In this document: piece after piece, positions 1-5,275 of the stretch
How positions within the stretch are numbered: the first letter of the stretch is position 1
How the letters are laid out: each line of letters begins with the position of its first letter
Source of the DNA: Treponema sp.
GTDB lineage: Bacteria; Spirochaetota; Spirochaetia; Treponematales; Breznakiellaceae
NCBI GenBank assembly: GCA_031276615.1
Contig: JAISND010000085.1
Span: 1-8,751, forward strand
Direction of reading: 5' to 3'
DNA: 8,751 nucleotides
Notes under the pieces: model-generated
Databases searched by the model: none
The model's input: the letters and a program-made list of their open reading frames with translations, nothing else
Told to the model about the DNA's origin: nothing
Translations under genes and position numbers: made by a program

Positions 1-83
1 TCAAACCCGTACTGGCCCAGGAGATCCGCCAGTTCTTTTGCCCGCCCTTCGGAACCGGGGTCCAGGGCAATTGAAACAAACAT
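1..83 (-). CDS. 5' end of an unidentified small protein gene (runs off the left edge)
   Basis: The minus strand opens with ATG at 83-81 and stays open to the window edge for 27 codons, reading MFVSIALDPGSEGRAKELAD then LLGQYGF. The pattern of a short beta strand, a loop and an amphipathic helix looks like a real protein start; the two other minus frames read as arginine, proline and glycine-rich shadow. A TGA lies two codons upstream in frame, so no earlier start is possible. There is no Shine-Dalgarno sequence in the 15 bases before the ATG, and a promoter-like pair ends about 6 bases before it, so the message may be leaderless. I do not recognise the family. The start loosely recalls small ferredoxin-fold proteins of the Cas2/VapD type, but 27 residues cannot settle that. 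Confidence 0.5.
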   Translation of the reverse strand, partial: MFVSIALDPGSEGRAKELADLLGQYGF

Positions 84-118
84 ACATCAAGATTACAAAA
101 AAAAGGGGGCTTTGTAAA
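83..118 (-). promoter_or_regulatory. Possible promoter for a leaderless transcript of the left-edge gene
   Basis: On the minus strand TTTACA (118-113) could be a -35 box. With a 17-base spacer the -10 would be TAATCT (95-90), which puts +1 at or beside the A of the ATG at 83. TGTAAT (97-92) is a better -10 match, but its spacer is only 15 bases. The spacer is a run of C5 then T8. This is a motif reading only. Confidence 0.28.
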
Positions 119-236
119 CATGGCTGCCGAATATCACGCCAATGAATGATAGAAAGAATTAGCTCTCCCGCGGGGAAGTTTATACCTGTCATTCGTTGGC
201 GTCCCTGCCGCAGGGAACAGAAAAAAGCCGGGGTGT

Positions 237-270
237 AAACAGGGGAATGGTACCTGACACCCTGTTTTTT
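237..270 (+). terminator. Intrinsic terminator-like hairpin with an embedded GGTACCTGACACC motif
   Basis: AAACAGGG (237-244) pairs perfectly with CCCTGTTT (260-267) around a 15-base loop, and the 3' arm runs into six T residues (265-270). This is the layout of a plus-strand intrinsic terminator. There is no plus-strand gene before it in the window, so it would act either on transcription entering from outside or as a leader attenuator for the gene at 368. The loop and 3' arm contain GGTACCTGACACC (249-261), and an outer GGTGT/ACACC pairing is also possible. I suspect a dispersed REP-type element, but only one copy is visible here. Confidence 0.45.
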
Positions 271-329
271 CCCGCCTGTCGTGGTATCACCTGTATATGC
301 GCTTGCCCGGCATCCGAAGCATTGATCTC

Positions 330-358
330 TGGACGGAAAACACCGTTAATTATAGAAT
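330..358 (+). promoter_or_regulatory. Possible sigma-70 type promoter for the exported FN3/TPR-like protein
   Basis: TGGACG (330-335, four of six to the -35 consensus) and TAGAAT (353-358, five of six to the -10 consensus) are separated by 17 bases. A start site 6-7 bases downstream would fall at about 365, only a few bases before the ATG at 368. The only ribosome-binding candidate is a weak AGAAGA directly before the ATG, so the message may have a very short leader. Confidence 0.3.
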
Positions 359-367
359 AAAAGAAGA

Positions 368-1591
368 ATGAATACCAAACGGCTTGCTGCGGGGCTTGTA
401 CTTTTCCTGCTGGTTTTTGCAGGCGGGTTTGCCCAGGACGCCAGATTCGGGGACAGCATTTTTTCTCCCTTCGTGTCCCAGTTGACCGCGGAAACCAGGA
501 ACAATCTGGTCAGGCTTAGCTGGATTGATTCCCGCGATGTCCGGGGGCCGGTATATATATTCCGGTCGGTCCGGCCCTTTACCGGAACGAATCCCCCGGA
601 TATGAAACCCGTTGAACTTCCCTACGGAACCCAGTCCTATGTTGACGAAACGGAAGGTTCCGGCAGAATCTATTACTTTGTCGCCGCGAGTGATACCCGG
701 GGACAGCGTTACGACATCTTTATTCCGTTCAATAACACGACGGTTGTGAATTTTCCCGATTCTTTCCGCGAAGAACCGGGGCCGGCAAACCAGGCGGCAT
801 TTCGTGCCTCCGGTGGGATATCCGGCATCGCGGCCCGGGTTCAGGGCGAGGCCGTTCTCGTCTCCTGGCAGCCTGCCGGAGCGGAAAAGAACACCGTCCT
901 TTACCGGAGCAGCCGCCCCATCCGGCAGGTTTCCGATCTGCCCGGCGCGGTTATTGTCCAGTCCGGCGGCGGCTCTCCCTTTGTTGATTATCCGGTGCCC
1001 GGCGCCGCCTGTTATTACGCGGTTGTTCTTGAGGAGGAACTTGCCGGAGGATACGCGGCAATCAATCCCGGCGTCAACGCGACAATCCAGCCTGTTGAGA
1101 TAAAGGCCGCCGCGCAGGACGCTCCGCCGGCACTTCGGCCCCTGCCCCTGCCCTCCCTGTCGTTGTACAATACCGTGCCCGGCGGGGATTTCGCCGACAT
1201 TCCGAAACCGGCTCCCCTGAGCGAAAGCTCCGCCAGGGCCCTTGAAAGCGTTCAGCGGGCAAAACCCCATCCCCCGGCGCAAAAAAAACCCAGGGCCTTC
1301 CTGGGGGATCTTGAAACGCCCGCGGGCGGGGAGGAATCGGGGCTGCGAAGCATCGTGCGGGGCGCCTTTTTGAACCGTGACTGGCAGACGGCGCAGGCGG
1401 AACTGCTCCGCTACCTTTCCCTGCCGCATTCGGCCAATGTCGAAGCCCGGGCGCGTTTTTACCTTGGTCAAACTTATTACTATACCGCCAAAAACAGGGA
1501 AGCCTTAATCGAATTCCTCTTTGTGCAGTCCTGGTATCCCGATGAGGCAAACGAGTGGATCGAGGCGGCCCTGGCGGCAATAGTGCAATGA
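368..1591 (+). CDS. Exported protein with two fibronectin III-like repeats and a C-terminal TPR-like region
   Basis: A 407-residue protein of no assigned function. Residues 1-23 are a signal peptide: a basic start, a leucine/valine-rich core, then AGGFAQ. Cleavage is likely near A22 or Q23, and there is no lipobox cysteine, so the product should be periplasmic or surface-associated rather than a lipoprotein. Two related beta-sandwich-like segments follow. The first (about 43-118) contains VRLSW and VYIFRS and ends at IYYFVAASD. The second (about 157-222) contains VLVSW and TVLYRS and ends at CYYAVV. Both have the LSW/VSW strand and the Y-x-V strand of fibronectin III folds. A proline-rich linker spans about 243-315. 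The C-terminus (about 325-407) is helical and TPR-like, with DWQTAQAELLRYL, ARFYLGQTYYYT and EALIEFLFV. Such a layout suggests an envelope scaffold or binding protein; that is inference. It stands alone, with no partner gene in the same transcript. The first ATG of the frame is used because it gives a complete signal peptide. Confidence 0.85.
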   Translation: MNTKRLAAGLVLFLLVFAGGFAQDARFGDSIFSPFVSQLTAETRNNLVRLSWIDSRDVRGPVYIFRSVRPFTGTNPPDMKPVELPYGTQSYVDETEGSGRIYYFVAASDTRGQRYDIFIPFNNTTVVNFPDSFREEPGPANQAAFRASGGISGIAARVQGEAVLVSWQPAGAEKNTVLYRSSRPIRQVSDLPGAVIVQSGGGSPFVDYPVPGAACYYAVVLEEELAGGYAAINPGVNATIQPVEIKAAAQDAPPALRPLPLPSLSLYNTVPGGDFADIPKPAPLSESSARALESVQRAKPHPPAQKKPRAFLGDLETPAGGEESGLRSIVRGAFLNRDWQTAQAELLRYLSLPHSANVEARARFYLGQTYYYTAKNREALIEFLFVQSWYPDEANEWIEAALAAIVQ

Positions 1592-1724
1592 ATCGCGGTT
1601 CCCGCTGCCGGAATTCATTTTCCGGCTTGCCGGACAGGCCCTGCAGCCCAAACTTAGCCCCGCTGTCCTCATATTAAAGTACCAGGCGCCAAAAATAAAT
1701 ACCTTTCAGCGAATATGTATCATA

Positions 1725-1798
1725 ATGATCCAAATTCGGCCTGTTTTGGGCCGAATGGGTCAAAAGGAAACCAAATGGAACCTTTTCGGCATGGGTCA
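1725..1798 (+). promoter_or_regulatory. Candidate enhancer (UAS) cluster for a sigma-54 activator
   Basis: ATTCGGCC (1734-1741) and GGCCGAAT (1749-1756) form a perfect 8-bp inverted repeat around 7 bases. The flanks extend it: TGATCC (1726-1731) faces GGGTCA (1757-1762), with two extra A residues on the left. The half-site is therefore close to TGACCCATTCGGCC. ATGGGTCA occurs again in direct orientation at 1791-1798 after TTTTCGGC, 36 bases from the first copy. A further inverted pair, AAAAGG (1762-1767) and CCTTTT (1781-1786), lies between them. The cluster sits about 150-200 bases upstream of the predicted start site, the usual range for enhancer sites of AAA+ activators. The activator is not encoded in this window. 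Confidence 0.45.
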
Positions 1799-1850
1799 GG
1801 CCCTCCCGTCCCCCGCGGCGCCGGAAAAACAGGCCGGTTTCGGCGTTTTT

Positions 1851-1871
1851 ATTCCTTATAATACAAGGAAT
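1851..1871 (+). promoter_or_regulatory. Inverted repeat enclosing a perfect TATAAT
   Basis: ATTCCTT (1851-1857) and AAGGAAT (1865-1871) form a 7-bp inverted repeat around ATAATAC. A consensus -10 hexamer TATAAT lies at 1857-1862. No acceptable -35 is seen 16-18 bases upstream (the sequence there is CCGGTT-like), so a second, sigma-70 type promoter is possible but weakly supported. The repeat could equally be an operator or part of the bend between enhancer and promoter. Confidence 0.25.
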
Positions 1872-1920
1872 TACGGCATTTCTGACCAATTTGATAAATA
1901 TTTCCCTTTCCGCCCTGTTC

Positions 1921-1938
1921 TTGGCACGGTTCTTGCTT
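1921..1938 (+). promoter_or_regulatory. Sigma-54 (-24/-12) promoter of the sigma-70 family gene
   Basis: TTGGCACGGTTCTTGCTT matches the sigma-54 consensus YTGGCACG-N4-TTGCW throughout. The invariant GG is at 1923-1924 and the invariant GC at 1935-1936, with the required 10 bases between them. The expected start site is near 1947-1949, giving a leader of about 20 bases that contains the AAGGAGG ribosome binding site. A match to TGGCAC-N5-TTGC is expected by chance about 0.02 times in both strands of a window this size with equal base use, and this one sits at the correct distance and orientation before a gene. Confidence 0.87.
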
Positions 1939-1968
1939 GAATAATGGTACAAGACCAAGGAGGCGTTA

Positions 1969-2847
1969 ATGACCGCGATAAAAGAAAAGAAAACGAAGAA
2001 TACGGTAAAGTACAGTTCTGACGAAAACGTTCTTTCCACGTATCTCCTGGAGATCAACCGCATTCCCCTTTTAAGCAGGGAAGAGGAAGACTCGGCTGCC
2101 CGCGCGGCGGCACAGGGGGACAGGGCTGCCCGCGAAAAACTGGTAAACGCAAATCTGCGTTTTGTGGTAAATGTGGCAAAGAAGTACCAGGGCCAGGGCA
2201 TGCCTCTCTCCGACCTCATCAGTGAAGGCAACATCGGCCTTCTCCAGGCTGTGGATCGTTTTGACAGTGAAAAGGGTTACCACTTTATCTCCTACGCCGT
2301 GTGGTGGATCCGCCAGGCCATACTCAAGGCCATCTGCGAAAAATCCCGGATGATCCGGCTGCCCCTTAACCGGGTAAACGAGCTGATTCAGATTGAAAAG
2401 GCCCGCAAGGTACTGCAGGAGCACAACAGCGCGGAAGCGGAGATCCGCGAGATTGCCGGTTTCCTTGACATGGACAGGGAGCTTGTGGCCGACCTTATCG
2501 GCATCAGCAGGAGCATGGTTTCCCTTGAGAATCCCGTCTACCCCGGCCAGGAATCCTCGCCCATCGGCGATTTTATTGAGGATATGCAGTACAGGGCCCC
2601 CGAAGAAAAAGTGGTACAGAACGCGCTTGAAAGTGATATTGAAGAAGTGCTGGAAAGCCTGGACAAAAAGGAAGCGGATATTATCCGGTTCCGCTACGGC
2701 CTTGGAAACCGCGCGCCCATGTCCCTCAAGGAAATCGGAGCGCGTTTCAAGCTGACCAAAGAGCGCATCCGCCAGATCGAGAAGAAGGCCATGCTCCGGC
2801 TGAAGAATCCGGTCCGCATGCAAAAACTCGAAGCCTATGTGGCCTAA
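1969..2847 (+). CDS. Sigma-70 family RNA polymerase sigma factor (RpoD/RpoS type, no region 1.1)
   Basis: A 292-residue promoter-recognition subunit of RNA polymerase. Region 1.2 lies at about 20-50 (YLLEINRIPLLSREEE). Region 2 covers about 56-126: LVNANLRFVVNVAKKY is the core-binding 2.1 and SDLISEGNIGLLQAVDRFD is 2.2. In 2.3/2.4, YHFISYAVWWIRQAI (about 104-118) carries the melting aromatics and the -10 reading helix. Region 3 spans about 127-205. Region 4 spans about 220-285, with the 4.2 helix-turn-helix MSLKEIGARFKLTKERIRQI (251-270). There is no acidic region 1.1 or long non-conserved insert, and the length is about that of RpoS or other group 2 factors, so this is probably an alternative factor rather than the main housekeeping one. 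The ATG has an ideal AAGGAGG (1957-1963) five bases upstream. Its promoter is of the sigma-54 class, which implies activator-dependent, condition-specific expression. It is monocistronic, closed by a terminator. The exact orthology (RpoS-like or another group 2) is not certain. Confidence 0.95.
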   Translation: MTAIKEKKTKNTVKYSSDENVLSTYLLEINRIPLLSREEEDSAARAAAQGDRAAREKLVNANLRFVVNVAKKYQGQGMPLSDLISEGNIGLLQAVDRFDSEKGYHFISYAVWWIRQAILKAICEKSRMIRLPLNRVNELIQIEKARKVLQEHNSAEAEIREIAGFLDMDRELVADLIGISRSMVSLENPVYPGQESSPIGDFIEDMQYRAPEEKVVQNALESDIEEVLESLDKKEADIIRFRYGLGNRAPMSLKEIGARFKLTKERIRQIEKKAMLRLKNPVRMQKLEAYVA

Positions 2848-2890
2848 GTCCGCGGTCTGTCCGCAGGGCAGCAGGGCGGGGGCATATAAA

Positions 2891-2936
2891 GTTGTTGGCG
2901 AACCTTATTCGACAGAAACTGAAGTTTCTGAACAAC
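2891..2936 (+). other. Nested hairpins in the 3' region of the sigma factor message
   Basis: GTTGTT (2891-2896) pairs with AACAAC (2931-2936), enclosing a tight hairpin CAGAAAC (2913-2919) / GTTTCTG (2924-2930) with a TGAA loop. There is no T-run after it. It lies between the stop codon and the terminator and could stabilise the message or be part of a 3'-derived RNA; no function is shown. Confidence 0.4.
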
Positions 2937-2952
2937 TCTGATATCTGTTTAA

Positions 2953-2990
2953 GTCCGCGAAAATCAGCGTAATTCGCGGACGGTTTTTCT
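2953..2990 (+). terminator. Intrinsic terminator of the sigma factor gene
   Basis: GTCCGCGAA (2953-2961) pairs perfectly with TTCGCGGAC (2973-2981) around an 11-base loop and is followed by GGTTTTTCTT. It lies about 105 bases after the stop codon. On the minus strand no T-run follows the stem, so it should act only on plus-strand transcription and does not close the convergent transport operon. TAAGTCCGCG, which includes part of the left arm (2950-2959), also occurs at the stop codon (2845-2854), so the right arm has an alternative 7-base partner. Confidence 0.85.
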
Positions 2991-3048
2991 TAAGCAAACG
3001 CCTGTATCGCCGCGCGCCGTTTTTTGGACGGCCCTTCGATTTTTCGCG

Positions 3049-3711
3049 CTATTCCCGCAGGTCCTCAACCACGGCGTCTTCCACGGTCTGCGCGGCGGCC
3101 TCCACATCGGCTTTGCTTATCCCGCTTATTTTAAGGGTAGCCCTGCGGCGGGAAAGGTCGTCCCCCTCGCCCGAAACAAAGGCAACGATATTGCCGCCCC
3201 TTTCCGCTACGGCGCCGGCGAATTTCGCAAGCTGTCCGGGTTTCTCGCTCATGCTAAGGGTGATCCGTATGCCGGGGTGCCACGCGCCGAAGGCGTTGAG
3301 AAACACACGGAAAAGATCGGTGTCGGTGATAATGCCCACAAGCAGCGAGCCTTCGCCCCCGGCAAGGGGCTTAATCACCGGCAGACAGCCAATCCCCCGG
3401 TCCACCATTATCCGCGCCGCTTCCTCGACCACTTCCTCCTCCCCGACGGTGATCACGTTTCTTTCCATGATTTTTTCAACGTTGAGTTTTGAGAGAAGGT
3501 AGCTGATCTCGTACATGTCAAGGGTGGTCGCCGGCGAGGGGCCGGCCTTGATCAGATCCTTCCTGGCAAGAATGCCTGTCAGGTTGTTGTTCCTGTCCAG
3601 CACCGGCAGGTGCCCGATCTTCTCCCGGTCCATCAGGGAACGGGCATCGGAGAGCGACATTTCGGGATGTATAAAAACAGGGTTTCTTGTCATCACACGG
3701 GAAATAATCAT
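3049..3711 (-). CDS. CBS-CBS-ACT domain protein (AcuB-like), last gene of the liv operon
   Basis: A 220-residue cytosolic protein. Two CBS motifs form a Bateman module: residues 1-56 (VMTRNPVFIHPEMSLSDA, IGHLPVLD, LTGILARKDL) and about 78-138 (IMERNVITVGEEE, IGCLPVI, LVGIITDTDL). An ACT-like domain follows at about 146-218 (IRITLSMSEKPGQLAKFAGA, GGNIVAFVS, RATLKISG). CBS pairs usually bind adenosine-containing ligands, and ACT domains usually bind amino acids. The CBS-CBS-ACT order is that of AcuB-type proteins, but nothing nearby points to acetoin metabolism, so I do not use that name. The ATG follows the livF stop by two bases (TAACGATG), and its AGGAGG lies inside the end of livF, so translation is coupled. 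The setting suggests a regulator of transport or of gene expression responding to amino acid and energy state (inference). No T-rich terminator follows the stop; only a GC-rich inverted repeat (3016-3020 with 3028-3032) is seen. Confidence 0.9.
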   Translation of the reverse strand: MIISRVMTRNPVFIHPEMSLSDARSLMDREKIGHLPVLDRNNNLTGILARKDLIKAGPSPATTLDMYEISYLLSKLNVEKIMERNVITVGEEEVVEEAARIMVDRGIGCLPVIKPLAGGEGSLLVGIITDTDLFRVFLNAFGAWHPGIRITLSMSEKPGQLAKFAGAVAERGGNIVAFVSGEGDDLSRRRATLKISGISKADVEAAAQTVEDAVVEDLRE

Positions 3712-3713
3712 CG

Positions 3714-4430
3714 TTAACCTCCTAAATACGCGGTACGGACGGCGTCATCCCGCGCCAGTTCCGCCGCGGCTCCGCTCTTAATTATCTCTCCGGTTTCAAG
3801 TATATAGGCCCTGGAAGCAATGCCGAGCGCCCTGTAGGCGTTCTGTTCGACAAGAAGTATGGTCGTCCCGGTTTCGTTGATGTTTTTGATAACCGAAAAA
3901 ATTTCATCTACCAGAATCGGCGCGAGGCCCATGGAAGGCTCGTCCATAAGGAGAAGCCGGGGCTTCGCCATAAGGGCCCGCCCCATGGCAAGCATCTGCT
4001 GTTCGCCGCCGGAAAGGGTACCCGCCACCTGGCGCGCGCGTTCCTTCAGGCGCGGGAAAATGCCGAAGACGGTTTCCATGTCCCGGCGGACGCCCCGGAT
4101 ATCCCGCCGCGCGTAGGCGCCCATTTCGAGGTTGTCCCGGACGCTGAGGTTGGCGAATATCCGCCTGCCTTCGGGAACCTGCGCCAGTCCCGCCGAAACG
4201 ACGCGATCCGGCGGCAGGGCGCTGATGTCACGGCCGTCAAAGACCACCCTGCCCGAAGCTTTTTTTATGATGTTCGAAACGGCGTGCAGGGTGGTGCTTT
4301 TCCCCGCGCCGTTGGAACCGATAAGGGTGATGATTTCACCCGCGGCCACTTCAAAGGAGATGCCCCGGAGCGCGCGAATCGCGCCGTAGTGGACGCTCAG
4401 TCCTTCCACTTCAAGCATGGCTTCGCCCAT
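3714..4430 (-). CDS. livF: Branched-chain amino acid ABC transporter ATP-binding protein LivF
   Basis: A 238-residue cytoplasmic ATPase that pairs with LivG to drive uptake through LivH-LivM. Walker A is GSNGAGKST (38-46), the Q-loop glutamine is in AQVPEGRR (Q84), the signature is LSGGEQQ (139-145), Walker B is LLLMDEPS (159-166) and the D-loop is MGLAP. The H-loop position reads LLVEQNAYRA, with glutamine-asparagine where most ABC ATPases have histidine; this is normal for LivF and helps tell it from LivG. The length is typical. The start ATG shares one base with the livG stop (TGATG), and GGAGG stands six bases upstream inside livG, so expression is coupled. Related family members carry urea or amides, so the substrate is not fixed by this protein alone. 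Confidence 0.95.
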   Translation of the reverse strand: MGEAMLEVEGLSVHYGAIRALRGISFEVAAGEIITLIGSNGAGKSTTLHAVSNIIKKASGRVVFDGRDISALPPDRVVSAGLAQVPEGRRIFANLSVRDNLEMGAYARRDIRGVRRDMETVFGIFPRLKERARQVAGTLSGGEQQMLAMGRALMAKPRLLLMDEPSMGLAPILVDEIFSVIKNINETGTTILLVEQNAYRALGIASRAYILETGEIIKSGAAAELARDDAVRTAYLGG

Positions 4431-5275
4431 CAGAGACCTCCGGCCTGCCCGCCGGCCCCGGGGATTTCGGCGGCCCCGGAACCAAGGTAGGCCTTGATCA
4501 CCGCGGGGTCCTTCCGTATCTCTTCGGGCCTGCCGGCCGCGATGGTACGGCCGTAATCGAGAACCATGATACGCTCGCAGATACCCATCACCAGCCGCAT
4601 GTCGTGCTCGATGAGAAGGATGGTCAGGTGAAATTCGTTCCTGACAAAAGAGATGAGCTTCATAAGCTCCCCGGTTTCCTGGGGGTTCATGCCGGCGGCC
4701 GGCTCATCGAGGAGCAGGAGGCTGGGGCCGGAAGCAAGGGCGCGGGCGATCTCCAGCTTGCGCTGCTCTCCGTAGGGAAGGTTACGCGCAAGCTCGTGCT
4801 TCTTTTTGTCTATTTTGAAAAGCGAAAGCAGTTCACCGGCGCGGCTTGTCATCCGTTCCTCGTCAAGGCGGAAACGCTTAAGCCTCAGCACCACATCCAG
4901 GGGATTCACCGCCCGGCCCGAATGCAGGGCGATGCGTATATTGTCCTCGACGCTCAAATTGGAAAACAGCCTGATGTTCTGGAAAGTCCGGGCTATGCCG
5001 ATACGGTTGAGCTTCGCGGGACTGAGTTTCTCCGCGTGGTAAATGTTTCCCCGCAAATCATAAAATTCCATCTCCCCTTCCGATGGCGCGTAGATTCCGG
5101 AAAGCATGTTGAACACCGTGGTCTTTCCCGCCCCGTTGGGGCCGATAAGGCCCACCAGTTCCCCCTGGTAAAGCTCGCAGGAAAAACCGCTCACCGCCTT
5201 AAGCCCCCCGAAATCTATCGAGAGGTTCTGCACCCGGAGCCTCGGTCCGGCGGCGGCCCGGTCCGTCCCGCTCAC
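4430..5275 (-). CDS. livG: Branched-chain amino acid ABC transporter ATP-binding protein LivG
   Basis: A 281-residue ATPase, partner of LivF. Walker A is GPNGAGKTT (45-53), the Q-loop is ARTFQNIRLF (Q99), the signature is the LivG-type LPYGEQRK (166-173), Walker B is LLLLDEPAAGMNP (about 187-198) and the H-loop histidine is in LLIEHDM (H224). The stretch after the Q-loop (about 120-160) is the longer helical insert usual in LivG. The start is GTG (5275-5273), overlapping the livM stop by four bases (GTGA), with a G-rich AAGGGG-type site a few bases further upstream. The C-terminal GSGAAEIPGAGGQAGGL is a low-complexity tail beyond the usual family end; it contains the ribosome binding site for livF at the DNA level, which may explain its composition. 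Confidence 0.95.
   Translation of the reverse strand: MSGTDRAAAGPRLRVQNLSIDFGGLKAVSGFSCELYQGELVGLIGPNGAGKTTVFNMLSGIYAPSEGEMEFYDLRGNIYHAEKLSPAKLNRIGIARTFQNIRLFSNLSVEDNIRIALHSGRAVNPLDVVLRLKRFRLDEERMTSRAGELLSLFKIDKKKHELARNLPYGEQRKLEIARALASGPSLLLLDEPAAGMNPQETGELMKLISFVRNEFHLTILLIEHDMRLVMGICERIMVLDYGRTIAAGRPEEIRKDPAVIKAYLGSGAAEIPGAGGQAGGL

Larger units (their letters stand above)
1592..1968. other. 377-base regulatory intergenic region before the sigma factor gene
   Basis: No convincing gene lies here. The first part (1592-1680) is GC-rich with small inverted repeats: GCCGGAA/TTCCGGC at 1607-1613 and 1620-1626 (7-bp stem, 6-base loop, no T-run) and GGACAG/CTGTCC at 1632-1637 and 1664-1669. Any of these could mark the 3' end of the upstream message, but none is a canonical terminator. 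The middle (1725-1800) holds the enhancer-like repeats. The AT-rich part (1851-1910) looks bendable. The sigma-54 promoter closes the region at 1921-1938. Confidence 0.6.

Noticed and set aside
1..192. Minus-strand 63-codon frame MTGINFPAGELILS at the left edge
   Set aside because: It ends inside the window with R/G/P-rich codons. The frame beginning at 83 gives a more protein-like sequence and runs off the edge.
202..216. Small hairpin TCCCTG-CCG-CAGGGA
   Set aside because: Six base pairs and no T-run after it on either strand; probably chance in GC-rich DNA.
350..1471. Long minus-strand open frame (373 codons) opposite the exported protein gene
   Set aside because: It has arginine/glycine/proline-rich shadow composition and no recognisable motif. 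The plus strand carries a signal peptide and repeated domains.
1725..1940. Plus-strand open frame of 71 codons before the sigma factor
   Set aside because: It runs through the enhancer-like repeats and the sigma-54 promoter, has no ribosome binding site, and its composition does not look like a protein.
1674..2234. Minus-strand open frame of 186 codons crossing the promoter region
   Set aside because: It overlaps both the regulatory region and the start of the sigma factor gene, and looks like shadow sequence.
2071..2823. Minus-strand open frame of 250 codons opposite the sigma factor gene
   Set aside because: It is the complement of conserved sigma regions 1.2 to 4.2 and has no motif or start signal of its own.
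3016..3032. GCCGT/ACGGC inverted repeat after the CBS-ACT gene as an operon terminator
   Set aside because: The A/T run is in the loop, and no T-run follows the stem on the minus strand.
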